Positions 50,325-64,000 of a DNA stretch of 64,000 bases are shown in pieces. The stretch is from assembly GCA_027489955.1 (NCBI GenBank), contig JAIXYZ010000001.1:124001-188000 (forward strand), in the 5' to 3' direction. The DNA comes from Hyphomicrobiales bacterium. GTDB taxonomy: Bacteria; Pseudomonadota; Alphaproteobacteria; Rhizobiales; Beijerinckiaceae. Position 1 is the stretch's first letter; every line of letters begins with the position of its first letter. The notes below the pieces were generated by a model, which did no database searches, was not told the DNA's origin, and worked only from the letters and a program-made list of their open reading frames with translations. A program made the translations under genes and the position numbers.

Positions 50325-51596
50325 TCAGGCGAGGGTCAGCGCCACGAGCGCGATCGCGGCCAGCGCCATGAGCCCGGTCGCCATCCAGCCCAGAACCGCC
50401 ATCCTGCGGCTGGCGACGAGGTCTCCCATCACCGAGCGGCGCGTCACCACGACCATCATCACCGCCATGATCGGCACCGCCGCCAGGCCGTTGATCACCG
50501 CGCTCCAGAACAGGAGCCGAAACGGGTCGACGGGGGCGAACTCGGCGAGGACGCCGACCGCGGTCGCCACCGCCACGATAGCGTAGAAGCCCTTCGCGTC
50601 GCGCGGCCGGTCCTCCAGGCTTCCGCGCCAGTGCAGCGTCTCGGCGACCGCATAGGCGGCCGAGCCCGCCAGGACGGGCACGGCCAGGAGGCCCGTGCCG
50701 ATGATGCCCGCCGAGAACAGGGCAAAGGTCAGCGGGCCCGCCAGTGGCCGCAGCGCCTCGGCCGCCTGGGACGCGGTCTGGATGTCGGTGACGCCGGAGG
50801 CATGCAGCGTGGCGGCGGTCGTCACCATGATGAAGAAGGCGACCGCGTTCGACAGGACCATGCCGACGGTTGTGTCGAACCGGATGCGGGCCAGCCCGGC
50901 GCGGACGAAGCCCGGCCGCAGCCTGACGCCTGCGCGCAGGTGATGGAGGTTGCGCTCCTCCACCTCCTGCGCGGCCTGCCAAAAGAAGAGATAGGGGCTG
51001 ATCGTCGTGCCGAAGACCGCGACCACCATCATCGCCGTCTCCCGGTCGGCGGACAGGTGCGGCAGGACTGTGCGGGCCAGCGCCTCGCCCCAGTCGACCG
51101 CGACGGTGAAGGCGGCGCCGACATAGACGAGCACGCCGAGCGTGAGGAACTTGAGGTATCCCGCATAGCGCCGGTAGGGCACGAAGACCTGCAGGACGAT
51201 GCACAGGAGCCCGAAGCCCAGGGCGTGAAAGTGCGGCGAGCCGCCCGCCACGAGCTGCAGCGCCGCGCCCATGGCGGCGATGTCGGCGGCGATGTTCAGC
51301 GTGTTGGCCGCCACCAGCAGGCCGACCGTCGCCAGGAGGAGCGGGCGCGGGCCGACGCGGGCTATGTTGGCCGCCAGGCCCTGGCCCGTCGCCCACCCGA
51401 TGCGCGCGCTGACCGACTGGATGGCGATCATGAAGGGCGTGGTCAGGCCCATCGTCCACAGGAAGCCGTAGCCGAACTGGGCGCCCGCCTGGGAATAGGT
51501 GGCGATGCCGGACGGATCGTCGTCTGCCGCGCCGGTGATGAGGCCGGGGCCGAGCGACCGGAAGACGCGTGAGACCGTTCGCCGGGTCCAGCGCAT
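50325..51596 (-). CDS. Nramp-related divalent metal transporter with altered metal site
   Basis: The 423-residue protein has about eleven membrane helices. The helix-1 motif reads DDDPSGIATYSQAGAQFGY (residues 25-43), where canonical Nramp has Asp-Pro-Gly-Asn, so the metal-binding Asn is lost while the Asp is kept. In helix 6 the canonical Met-Pro-His is replaced by Ser-Pro-Tyr (FGTTISPYLFF, about 195-205). These changes remove two ligands for Mn/Fe and recall Nramp-related magnesium transporters; substrate is therefore uncertain. A TetR gene is divergent from it. Confidence 0.88.
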   Translation of the reverse strand: MRWTRRTVSRVFRSLGPGLITGAADDDPSGIATYSQAGAQFGYGFLWTMGLTTPFMIAIQSVSARIGWATGQGLAANIARVGPRPLLLATVGLLVAANTLNIAADIAAMGAALQLVAGGSPHFHALGFGLLCIVLQVFVPYRRYAGYLKFLTLGVLVYVGAAFTVAVDWGEALARTVLPHLSADRETAMMVVAVFGTTISPYLFFWQAAQEVEERNLHHLRAGVRLRPGFVRAGLARIRFDTTVGMVLSNAVAFFIMVTTAATLHASGVTDIQTASQAAEALRPLAGPLTFALFSAGIIGTGLLAVPVLAGSAAYAVAETLHWRGSLEDRPRDAKGFYAIVAVATAVGVLAEFAPVDPFRLLFWSAVINGLAAVPIMAVMMVVVTRRSVMGDLVASRRMAVLGWMATGLMALAAIALVALTLA

Positions 51597-51652
51597 GGGG
51601 GAAACCTTGCCCGCTCAACGCGCCATGCGAGGCCATGCTAAGGGAAAGGTCA

Positions 51653-52318
51653 ATGACCGGTTCGCCGGTCGCCAGGAGCCGACCGACCATGGCCCCCACC
51701 CTGACGCGCGCCGCCCCTGCCGCGGGGGAGACGATCGACGCGCGCCTGCTCGCCATCGCCGCCGACCACATCCGCCGCTTCGGACGCCGGCGGATCACGG
51801 TGGTCGGCATCGCGGAGGAGGCGGGGATGAGCCACGCCAACGTCTACCGATACTTTCCCTCCAAGGCGGATCTCGTCGACGCGGTGACGACCGCCTGGCT
51901 GCGGACGCTGGAAGCGGACCTCGCCGACATCGCGGGAGCGCCGGACCCGGCCGACGACAAGCTGGAGCGCATCGTGCTGGGGCTGGCGCGCGAGCTGCGC
52001 GAGCAGGCGGAGGCGGAGCCGGAGCTGTTCGCCGCCTTCACCGAGGCCTTCGAGGCGAACCGCGGCGTGGCGCGCAAGCATCGCATCCGCGTGCGCAACC
52101 TCATCGACCGCGTGCTGGAGGAGGGCTTGAGCGTGGGCGCTTTCGAGGCCTCCGACAAGGACCGGGCGATCGCGCTGGTGCTGGACTGCATGCACCGGTT
52201 CCTCAATCCGCTCTCGGTGCGGCAGGACGTGGCGATGCCGCGCGGCACGCTGGACCAGCGCCTGGCGAGCGCCATGCGCGTGGTGCTCCGGGCGCTCGCA
52301 AACGGGCTGATCCGGTGA
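51653..52318 (+). CDS. TetR family transcriptional regulator
   Basis: A protein of 221 residues with an N-terminal TetR helix-turn-helix (ITVVGIAEEAGMSHANVYRYFPSKADLVDAV) and a C-terminal ligand domain (LERIVLGLARELREQAEAEPELFAAFTEAFEANRGVARKHR). The ATG at 51653 is preceded by AGGGA seven bases upstream; another ATG at 51689 also has a ribosome site. It is divergent from the Nramp-related gene (56 bases apart), its likely target. A perfect inverted repeat lies eight bases after its stop. Confidence 0.9.
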   Translation: MTGSPVARSRPTMAPTLTRAAPAAGETIDARLLAIAADHIRRFGRRRITVVGIAEEAGMSHANVYRYFPSKADLVDAVTTAWLRTLEADLADIAGAPDPADDKLERIVLGLARELREQAEAEPELFAAFTEAFEANRGVARKHRIRVRNLIDRVLEEGLSVGAFEASDKDRAIALVLDCMHRFLNPLSVRQDVAMPRGTLDQRLASAMRVVLRALANGLIR

Positions 52319-52325
52319 CCTCCTG

Positions 52326-52347
52326 TTACAAATGACAGAATTTGTAA
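52326..52347. promoter_or_regulatory. Perfect inverted repeat between tetR and mdh
   Basis: TTACAAAT (52326-52333), six bases, ATTTGTAA (52340-52347): a perfect 8-bp inverted repeat. Size and form fit a dimer-binding operator such as those of TetR proteins. It is AT-rich and lacks a T tract, so it is not a terminator. It is 224 bases upstream of mdh, in a gap of 252 bases that otherwise holds only the mdh promoter region. Confidence 0.5.
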
Positions 52348-52483
52348 ATTCTTACGGATCATTGTGTTAACGGGCGTCCAGGCCCGAGTGAGGCGAATTC
52401 CGCCCCAAACATCTGAAACCGCAGCGGAAATGGCGCTTTTTCCGCGTTAACGGCCCTCGAGCCGTTCCGGCGGGCGCGCTTGA

Positions 52484-53542
<1,059 letters not shown>

Positions 53543-53567
53543 GGGCTCCCCAGCGCCTCGCCGGCGC

Positions 53568-53592
53568 CGGGCGGCCCTTCGGGGCCCGCCCG
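53568..53592 (+). other. UUCG-capped hairpin between mdh and sucC
   Basis: CGGGCGGCCC (53568-53577) pairs with 53582-53592 around the loop TTCG (53578-53581), with one bulged base. A C(UUCG)G loop makes very stable RNA hairpins. No T tract follows, so read-through into sucC is expected; the hairpin may stabilise or process the mRNA. Confidence 0.5.
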
Positions 53593-53648
53593 CCCGGCCA
53601 GACGGGACAAGCCCGCCCCCCGCCATTGCCGTTCCGAAGGAACCCGAC

Positions 53649-54848
<1,200 letters not shown>

Positions 54849-54859
54849 GGAGAGCCCGG

Positions 54860-55744
<885 letters not shown>

Positions 55745-55796
55745 CGCCCGCCCGTCCCCGCACGCGGGGGCGGCGGCATCGCCCGCGAACAGGGAG

Positions 55797-55817
55797 AGGG
55801 GCGGCGTCACCGCCCCT
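55797..55817 (+). other. Hairpin between sucD and sucA
   Basis: AGGGGCGG (55797-55804) pairs perfectly with CCGCCCCT (55810-55817), 5-nt loop. CCCCGC/GCGGGG (55756-55769) and CCCC-GTTC-GGGG further on add to a very structured 135-base spacer. No T tract is seen. Confidence 0.45.
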
Positions 55818-55879
55818 CGCCCGAACCCTCCCTCCCCGTTCGGGGCGGCGGGGAAACCAGCCACAAGGACGACAGTGCC

Positions 55880-58837
<2,958 letters not shown>

Positions 58838-58850
58838 ACCGAAGGATAAC

Positions 58851-58881
58851 GGCCGCCGGCCCGGCATGACGGGCGGCGGCC
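58851..58881 (+). other. Hairpin between sucA and sucB
   Basis: GGCCGCC (58851-58857) pairs with GGCGGCC (58875-58881) and GCCCG (58859-58863) with CGGGC (58870-58874): 12 pairs with one bulge and a 6-nt loop. AAGGGA for sucB lies just downstream, so the hairpin could affect ribosome loading. Confidence 0.5.
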
Positions 58882-58902
58882 AGCAAGGGATTGGAAAACG
58901 AC

Positions 58903-60201
58903 ATGGCGACCGAAATCCGCGTGCCCACTCTGGGCGAGTCCGTCTCCGAGGCCACGATCGGCCGCTGGTTCAAGAAGCCGGGCGATGCGGTCAAGGCCGA
59001 CGAGGCCCTGGTGGAGCTGGAGACCGACAAGGTCACGCTCGAGGTGAACGCGCCGGCCTCCGGCGTGCTCGGCGAGATCGCCGCCAAGGAGGGCGACACG
59101 GTCGGCGTCGGCGCGCTGCTCGGCTCGATCAGCGAAGGCGGCGCGGGCGCCAAGAGCGATGCCAAGCCGGAGCCGAAGGCCGAGGCCAAGGAACAACCCA
59201 AGCAGGCCGCGGTCGCCCAGGCCGCCGGCGCCTCCGCCATCGAGGGCAAGCCCGGCGCCGCCGGCGGCAAGGAAGGCGCCGTGCTCGGCGGCGCCTCGCC
59301 CGTCGCGCCGGAAAAGGACAACGGCCCGGCGGTCGGCCGCATCGCCGCCGAGAGCGGCGTCGATCCCGCGCGCGTGCAGGGCTCGGGCAAGGACGGGCGC
59401 GTCACCAAGGGCGACATGCTGGCGGCGGTCGCCACCGGCGGCGCCTCCGCCCCGGCGCCCGCGCCGGCGCAGGCCCGCGCCCCGGCGCCTGCCGACGACG
59501 CCTCCCGCGAGGAGCGGGTGCGCATGACCAAGCTGCGCCAGACGATCGCGCGGCGCCTCAAGGACGCGCAGAATACCGCCGCCATGCTCACCACCTTCAA
59601 CGAGGTGGACATGAGCGCGGTGATGAACCTGCGCAACCAGTACAAGGACGTGTTCGAGAAGAAGCACGGCGTGAAGCTCGGCTTCATGGGCTTCTTCACC
59701 AAGGCCTGCGTGCAGGCGCTGAAGGAGATCCCGGCGGTGAACGCCGAGATCGACGGCACCGACCTCGTCTACAAGAACTACTATCACGTCGGCGTGGCGG
59801 TCGGGACCGATAAGGGCCTCGTCGTGCCGGTCATCCGCGATTGCGACAAGCTCACCATCGCCGGCATCGAGAAGGCTATCGGCGAAGCCGGCAAGCGCGC
59901 CCGCGACGGCCAGCTCAAGATCGAGGAGATGCAGGGCGGCACGTTCACCATCTCGAACGGCGGCGTCTACGGCTCGCTCATGTCGACGCCGATCCTGAAC
60001 GCGCCGCAATCGGGCATCCTGGGCATGCACAAGATCCAGGAGCGGCCGATGGTCATCGGCGGCAAGATCGAGATCCGCCCGATGATGTACCTGGCGCTCT
60101 CCTACGACCACCGGATCGTCGACGGGAAGGAAGCCGTCACCTTCCTGGTGCGGGTGAAGGAGGCGCTGGAGGACCCGGCCCGCCTCTTGCTCGACCTCTG
60201 A
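58903..60201 (+). CDS. sucB: Dihydrolipoamide succinyltransferase, E2 component of 2-oxoglutarate dehydrogenase
   Basis: The 432-residue protein has one lipoyl domain (lysine in [16 protein letters not shown], near residue 43), an Ala/Pro-rich linker, the E1/E3-binding domain ([30 protein letters not shown]) and the catalytic domain ending with [15 protein letters not shown], which has the active-site His and Asp. The ATG at 58903 is chosen; a TTG four codons earlier is also in frame. Confidence 0.97.
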   Translation: MATEIRVPTLGESVSEATIGRWFKKPGDAVKADEALVELETDKVTLEVNAPASGVLGEIAAKEGDTVGVGALLGSISEGGAGAKSDAKPEPKAEAKEQPKQAAVAQAAGASAIEGKPGAAGGKEGAVLGGASPVAPEKDNGPAVGRIAAESGVDPARVQGSGKDGRVTKGDMLAAVATGGASAPAPAPAQARAPAPADDASREERVRMTKLRQTIARRLKDAQNTAAMLTTFNEVDMSAVMNLRNQYKDVFEKKHGVKLGFMGFFTKACVQALKEIPAVNAEIDGTDLVYKNYYHVGVAVGTDKGLVVPVIRDCDKLTIAGIEKAIGEAGKRARDGQLKIEEMQGGTFTISNGGVYGSLMSTPILNAPQSGILGMHKIQERPMVIGGKIEIRPMMYLALSYDHRIVDGKEAVTFLVRVKEALEDPARLLLDL

Positions 60202-60226
60202 TCCCGCGACGCGAAGGAAAGCCGAC

Positions 60227-61642
<1,416 letters not shown>

Positions 61643-61672
61643 GCCCGCAACGTCGCACGAGACGATCATCGC

Positions 61673-61709
61673 AAGGAGGCCGCCCCGCACGGGCGGCCTC
61701 CTTCTTTTT
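61673..61709 (+). terminator. Intrinsic terminator of the mdh-suc-lpd operon
   Basis: AAGGAGGCCGCCC (61673-61685) and GGGCGGCCTCCTT (61691-61703) form a perfect 13-bp stem with a 5-nt loop, followed by CTTTTT. It is 30 bases after the lpdA stop. Confidence 0.93.
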
Positions 61710-61809
61710 GCCGCATCGGCCCCCCATCTGAAGCAGCCGACAAGGCCGAAACCGGCCGGCAAGGGTCCGGGACCCTCCCTTCCCCGACGGGCTTCACCGA
61801 ACCTTTCCG

Positions 61810-62352
61810 ATGCGCCGCCTGCTGCACCCGCTCTGGATCGTCCTCGCCGTCCTGTTCCTGGTGGAAGCCTGGTTCTGGGAGCGGCTGCGCCCGCTGGTCG
61901 CCGCGCTCGTGGCGCGCATTCCCTGGCAGCGGCTGCGCGCCTGGCTGGTCGTCGCGGCCGCGCGCGTGCCGGGCTGGCTGGCCGCCATCCTCTTCCTGGT
62001 GCCTTTCATCGGCGTCGAGCCGCTGAAGGCCTATGCGCTGATCCTCGTCGCCGAGGGCTATTTCACCGAAGGCGCCCTGCTGTTCGCGGTGGCGCAGGTC
62101 GTGGCGCTCGGCCTGTGCGCCCTCCTGTTCGACCTGTTCCGCCAGCAGCTCATGGCCATCGGCTGGTTCGCCCGCGCCCATGGCTGGTGCGTGGCGCTCC
62201 ACCACAAGGCCCTGGCGCTCGTGGCGCCGGCGCGGCTGCGCGTGCGGCTCGCTCTGCGCCGGATCCGCCGGCTGGCGGCGGGCCGCTCGCGGCTGACACA
62301 GCGGATCGTGACCCTGCGCCGCTGGGCGCGCCGGCCCTTCCGCGCCGCCTGA
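61810..62352 (+). CDS. Unknown membrane protein
   Basis: The 180-residue protein has three or four hydrophobic segments (LLHPLWIVLAVLFLVEAWFW; GWLAAILFLVPFIG; ALLFAVAQVVALGLCALLFDLF) and a very Arg-rich C-terminal tail of about 45 residues (RLRVRLALRRIRRLAAGRSRL). I do not recognise the family; similar proteins of unknown function follow lpdA in other Rhizobiales as far as I recall, which is not certain. It converges on the CGNR gene four bases away. Confidence 0.75.
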   Translation: MRRLLHPLWIVLAVLFLVEAWFWERLRPLVAALVARIPWQRLRAWLVVAAARVPGWLAAILFLVPFIGVEPLKAYALILVAEGYFTEGALLFAVAQVVALGLCALLFDLFRQQLMAIGWFARAHGWCVALHHKALALVAPARLRVRLALRRIRRLAAGRSRLTQRIVTLRRWARRPFRAA

Positions 62353-62356
62353 ACGC

Positions 62357-63013
62357 TCAGCCGACCTCCTCGGCCTTCATCGTGCGGCGCGCGGCAAAGC
62401 GCCTCTGCTTGGCGCGGTTCCCGCACACGCTCATCTCGCACCAGCGCCGGGAGCCGTTCTTGGTGAGGTCGAAGAACACCCAGCCGCAATGCTCGCCCGG
62501 GCATTGCTTGACGCGGGCGAGGTCGCCTTCGCGCAGCAGCCCGACGGCGGAGAGGGCGACCGGCCCCAGGATGGTCCAGAGCGAGAGCGGATCGACGGGC
62601 CATGTCCAGCGATAGCCGTCCGGGCCGCGGGCGAGCGTCGCGGCGGCGATGGCCTGCGCGGAGGCATGCGCCGCCGCGTCGAGGTCCGCCGGGTCCGGCT
62701 CCCTGCCGTTCGCCAGGGCGGTTGCGATGCGGTGGATCGTCTCCCTGAGGGCGCGGGCCGAGGGCAGGAGCGCGGCCATGCCTTGATCGCCGAGGCGCGC
62801 CAGAGCGGCCGCGCTGGCGCCGGGATCGAGGATGCCGGCATGGGCCGCCCACGCCACCACGTGTCCGGGCTCCGTGAGATGGTCGAGCGCATGGTCTCCG
62901 CCCCGGCCGGAGGCCGTGTTGGCGAAATCGAGCGCCAGCGCGCCACCGACGAGCGCGAGCGATCCCGCCCGGGAGGGCGCGTCGTCGGCACGGGAGGGAA
63001 GGTCCGTCGTCAC
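62357..63013 (-). CDS. CGNR zinc-finger (ABATE domain) putative transcription regulator
   Basis: The protein of about 218 residues has an N-terminal ABATE domain (GGALALDFANTASGRGG ... HLTEPGHVVAWAAHAGIL) and a C-terminal zinc finger with CPGEHCGWVFFDLTKNGSRRWC and CGNR, the family hallmark, so the metal site is intact. Such proteins are thought to be stress- or ligand-responsive regulators. The start is taken as GTG at 63013, with AGGTGG four bases upstream. It is divergent from the LivK-type gene, a possible target. Confidence 0.88.
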   Translation of the reverse strand: MTTDLPSRADDAPSRAGSLALVGGALALDFANTASGRGGDHALDHLTEPGHVVAWAAHAGILDPGASAAALARLGDQGMAALLPSARALRETIHRIATALANGREPDPADLDAAAHASAQAIAAATLARGPDGYRWTWPVDPLSLWTILGPVALSAVGLLREGDLARVKQCPGEHCGWVFFDLTKNGSRRWCEMSVCGNRAKQRRFAARRTMKAEEVG

Positions 63014-63107
63014 ATAACCACCTAAATCGACTTTACTAGTTATATCGCGCTTGTCATTGTCTGTCGCGCCGTTGCAGCGGCACGACCCCATTCGCGGAGA
63101 GCGGACG
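63014..63107. promoter_or_regulatory. Divergent CGNR regulator / LivK control region
   Basis: A 94-base gap with a clearly AT-rich core (TAAATCGACTTTACTAGTTA from 63023) in a GC-rich setting, as expected for two back-to-back promoters. ACTAGT at 63037-63042 is a small palindrome. No exact promoter assignment is made. Confidence 0.4.
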
Positions 63108-64000
63108 ATGATGACACGTTTCGGCTGGGCGACAGCCATCCTTATCGCCATGGCGGCGCCGGCGGCCGCCGACGTCACGCTCGGGACCGCCGGTCCCATG
63201 ACCGGTCCCTATGCCATCTTCGGCGACCAGATGAAGCGCGGCGCCCAGTGGTTCGTGGCCGACGCCAACGCCAGAGGCGGCGTTCTGGGCCAGAAGCTGG
63301 CGCTGGAGATCGGCGACGATGCCTGCGACCCCAAGCAGGCGGTGAACGTCGCCAACCTCATGGCGCAGAAGCGCGTGGCGGCCGTCATCGGCCATTATTG
63401 CTCGGGCTCGTCCATCCCGGCCTCCGCCGTCTACCAGGAGGAGGGGATCATCCAGATATCGCCCGCCTCGACCAATCCGCGCTTCACCGACGAACCCGCG
63501 GCCAAGGGCTGGTGGAACGTGTTCCGCACCTGCGGGCGCGACGACAAGCAGGGCGTCGTGGCGGGCCAGTTCCTGGCGGAGAAGTTCAAGGGCAAGCGCG
63601 TGGCCGTGCTCCACGACAAGTCGCCCTACGGCAAGGGCCTCGCTGACGAGACGAGGGGCGAATTGAACCGGCGCGGCGTCAAGGAGGTCCTGTACGAGGC
63701 CTACACGCCGGGTGAGAAGGACTACAACGCCATCGTCTCGCGGCTGAAGGCGGAGTCCGTCGACGTGGTCTATGTGGGCGGATACCACACCGAGGTCGGG
63801 CTGATGCTGCGCCAGGCCGTGGATGCCGGCCTCAAGGTCCAGTTCATGTCCGGCGACGCCAACGCCTCCGACGAGCTCTGGCAGATCACCGGGCCGGCGG
63901 GCGAGGGCTTCCTCATGACCTTCGGCCCCGACCAGCGCAAGAACCCGTCCGCCGCGAGCGTCGTGGAGTCCATGCGCAAGCAGGGCATCGAGCCTGAGGG
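63108..64000 (+). CDS. Branched-chain amino acid ABC transporter substrate-binding protein, LivK-like (3' end outside window)
   Basis: The frame is open from the ATG at 63108 to the window end (297 codons). It has a signal peptide (RFGWATAILIAMAAPAAA) and the type-I periplasmic binding fold of Leu/Ile/Val-binding proteins: VTLGTAGPMTGPYAIFGDQMKRGAQ, VGHYCSGSS-like and LHDKSPYGKGLADE. GGAG precedes the start. Transporter genes probably follow outside the window. A cysteine pair (DACDP, HYCSG) matches LivK. Confidence 0.92.
   Translation, partial: MMTRFGWATAILIAMAAPAAADVTLGTAGPMTGPYAIFGDQMKRGAQWFVADANARGGVLGQKLALEIGDDACDPKQAVNVANLMAQKRVAAVIGHYCSGSSIPASAVYQEEGIIQISPASTNPRFTDEPAAKGWWNVFRTCGRDDKQGVVAGQFLAEKFKGKRVAVLHDKSPYGKGLADETRGELNRRGVKEVLYEAYTPGEKDYNAIVSRLKAESVDVVYVGGYHTEVGLMLRQAVDAGLKVQFMSGDANASDELWQITGPAGEGFLMTFGPDQRKNPSAASVVESMRKQGIEPE

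Noticed and set aside
52366-52451. GTTAAC half sites upstream of mdh (52366 and 52446) as CtrA sites
   Set aside because: Each is a lone half site without a partner at N7.

Overview
The window is a GC-rich chromosomal segment (roughly two thirds G+C) from an alphaproteobacterium, most likely a member of the Hyphomicrobiales (Rhizobiales). The evidence is gene content and order: an obgE-proB-proA-nadD-rsfS-rlmH-envC-ctpA-deacetylase-rppH run, a ybgC-tolQRAB-pal-cpoB-tilS-ftsH-glmM run, zapE near an mdh-sucCDAB-lpd operon, pgsA-moaD-moaE, an Omp19-type lipoprotein, extensin-like and 8-stranded-barrel outer-membrane proteins, and TTAA-N7-TTAA(C) sites resembling those of the alphaproteobacterial cell-cycle regulator CtrA. 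The family or genus cannot be fixed from the sequence alone. I found no rRNA, tRNA, IS element, phage or CRISPR array. No gap between genes exceeds about 260 bases.

Layout. 1-6.8 kb: the 3' end of a Fic gene, putA with a divergent Lrp-type regulator and a glutaminase (proline/glutamine to glutamate), an extensin-like protein and a small Cys-rich exported protein. 6.9-17.4 kb (+): obgE, a VapBC-type toxin-antitoxin pair wedged in front of proB, then proA, nadD, rsfS, rlmH, an EnvC-like amidase activator, ctpA, a divergent polysaccharide deacetylase and rppH, mostly linked by 1-4 nt overlaps. 17.4-23.3 kb (-): an EamA transporter, pth, rplY, a queuosine-related trio (queC, VUT transporter, YkgJ-type protein), prs and a lipoprotein. 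23.5-27.0 kb (+): uvrC, pgsA, moaD, moaE. 27.2-43.2 kb (-): purQ/purS, a YddG-like exporter, two tandem beta-barrel proteins, glmM, ftsH, tilS, the complete Tol-Pal set with ybgC, and an aspartate-type aminotransferase.

43.4-49 kb is a looser region: a Bug-type solute-binding protein, two tiny membrane proteins, a PQQ-type sugar dehydrogenase, DUF486, a CoA-ester lyase, Omp19-like and MAPEG proteins. 49.1-61.7 kb: zapE, then an Nramp-related transporter and a TetR regulator that separate it from the TCA-cycle operon mdh-sucC-sucD-sucA-sucB-lpd, which ends in a perfect 13-bp terminator stem. 61.8-64 kb: an unknown membrane protein, a CGNR zinc-finger regulator and, divergent from it, the start of a LivK-type binding protein that runs off the window.

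Most of the window is housekeeping. The signals I think most deserve a second look are: (i) identical three-half-site CtrA-like elements upstream of the two outer-membrane barrel genes, with weaker versions near the extensin-like and pal genes; (ii) the VapBC pair translationally coupled into the obgE-proBA operon, with a repeated GCTAGCA element 21 bp apart in front of it; (iii) the Nramp-related transporter with altered metal-site motifs, its TetR neighbour, and a perfect inverted repeat between tetR and mdh; and (iv) stem-loops at three gene boundaries of the TCA-cycle operon.
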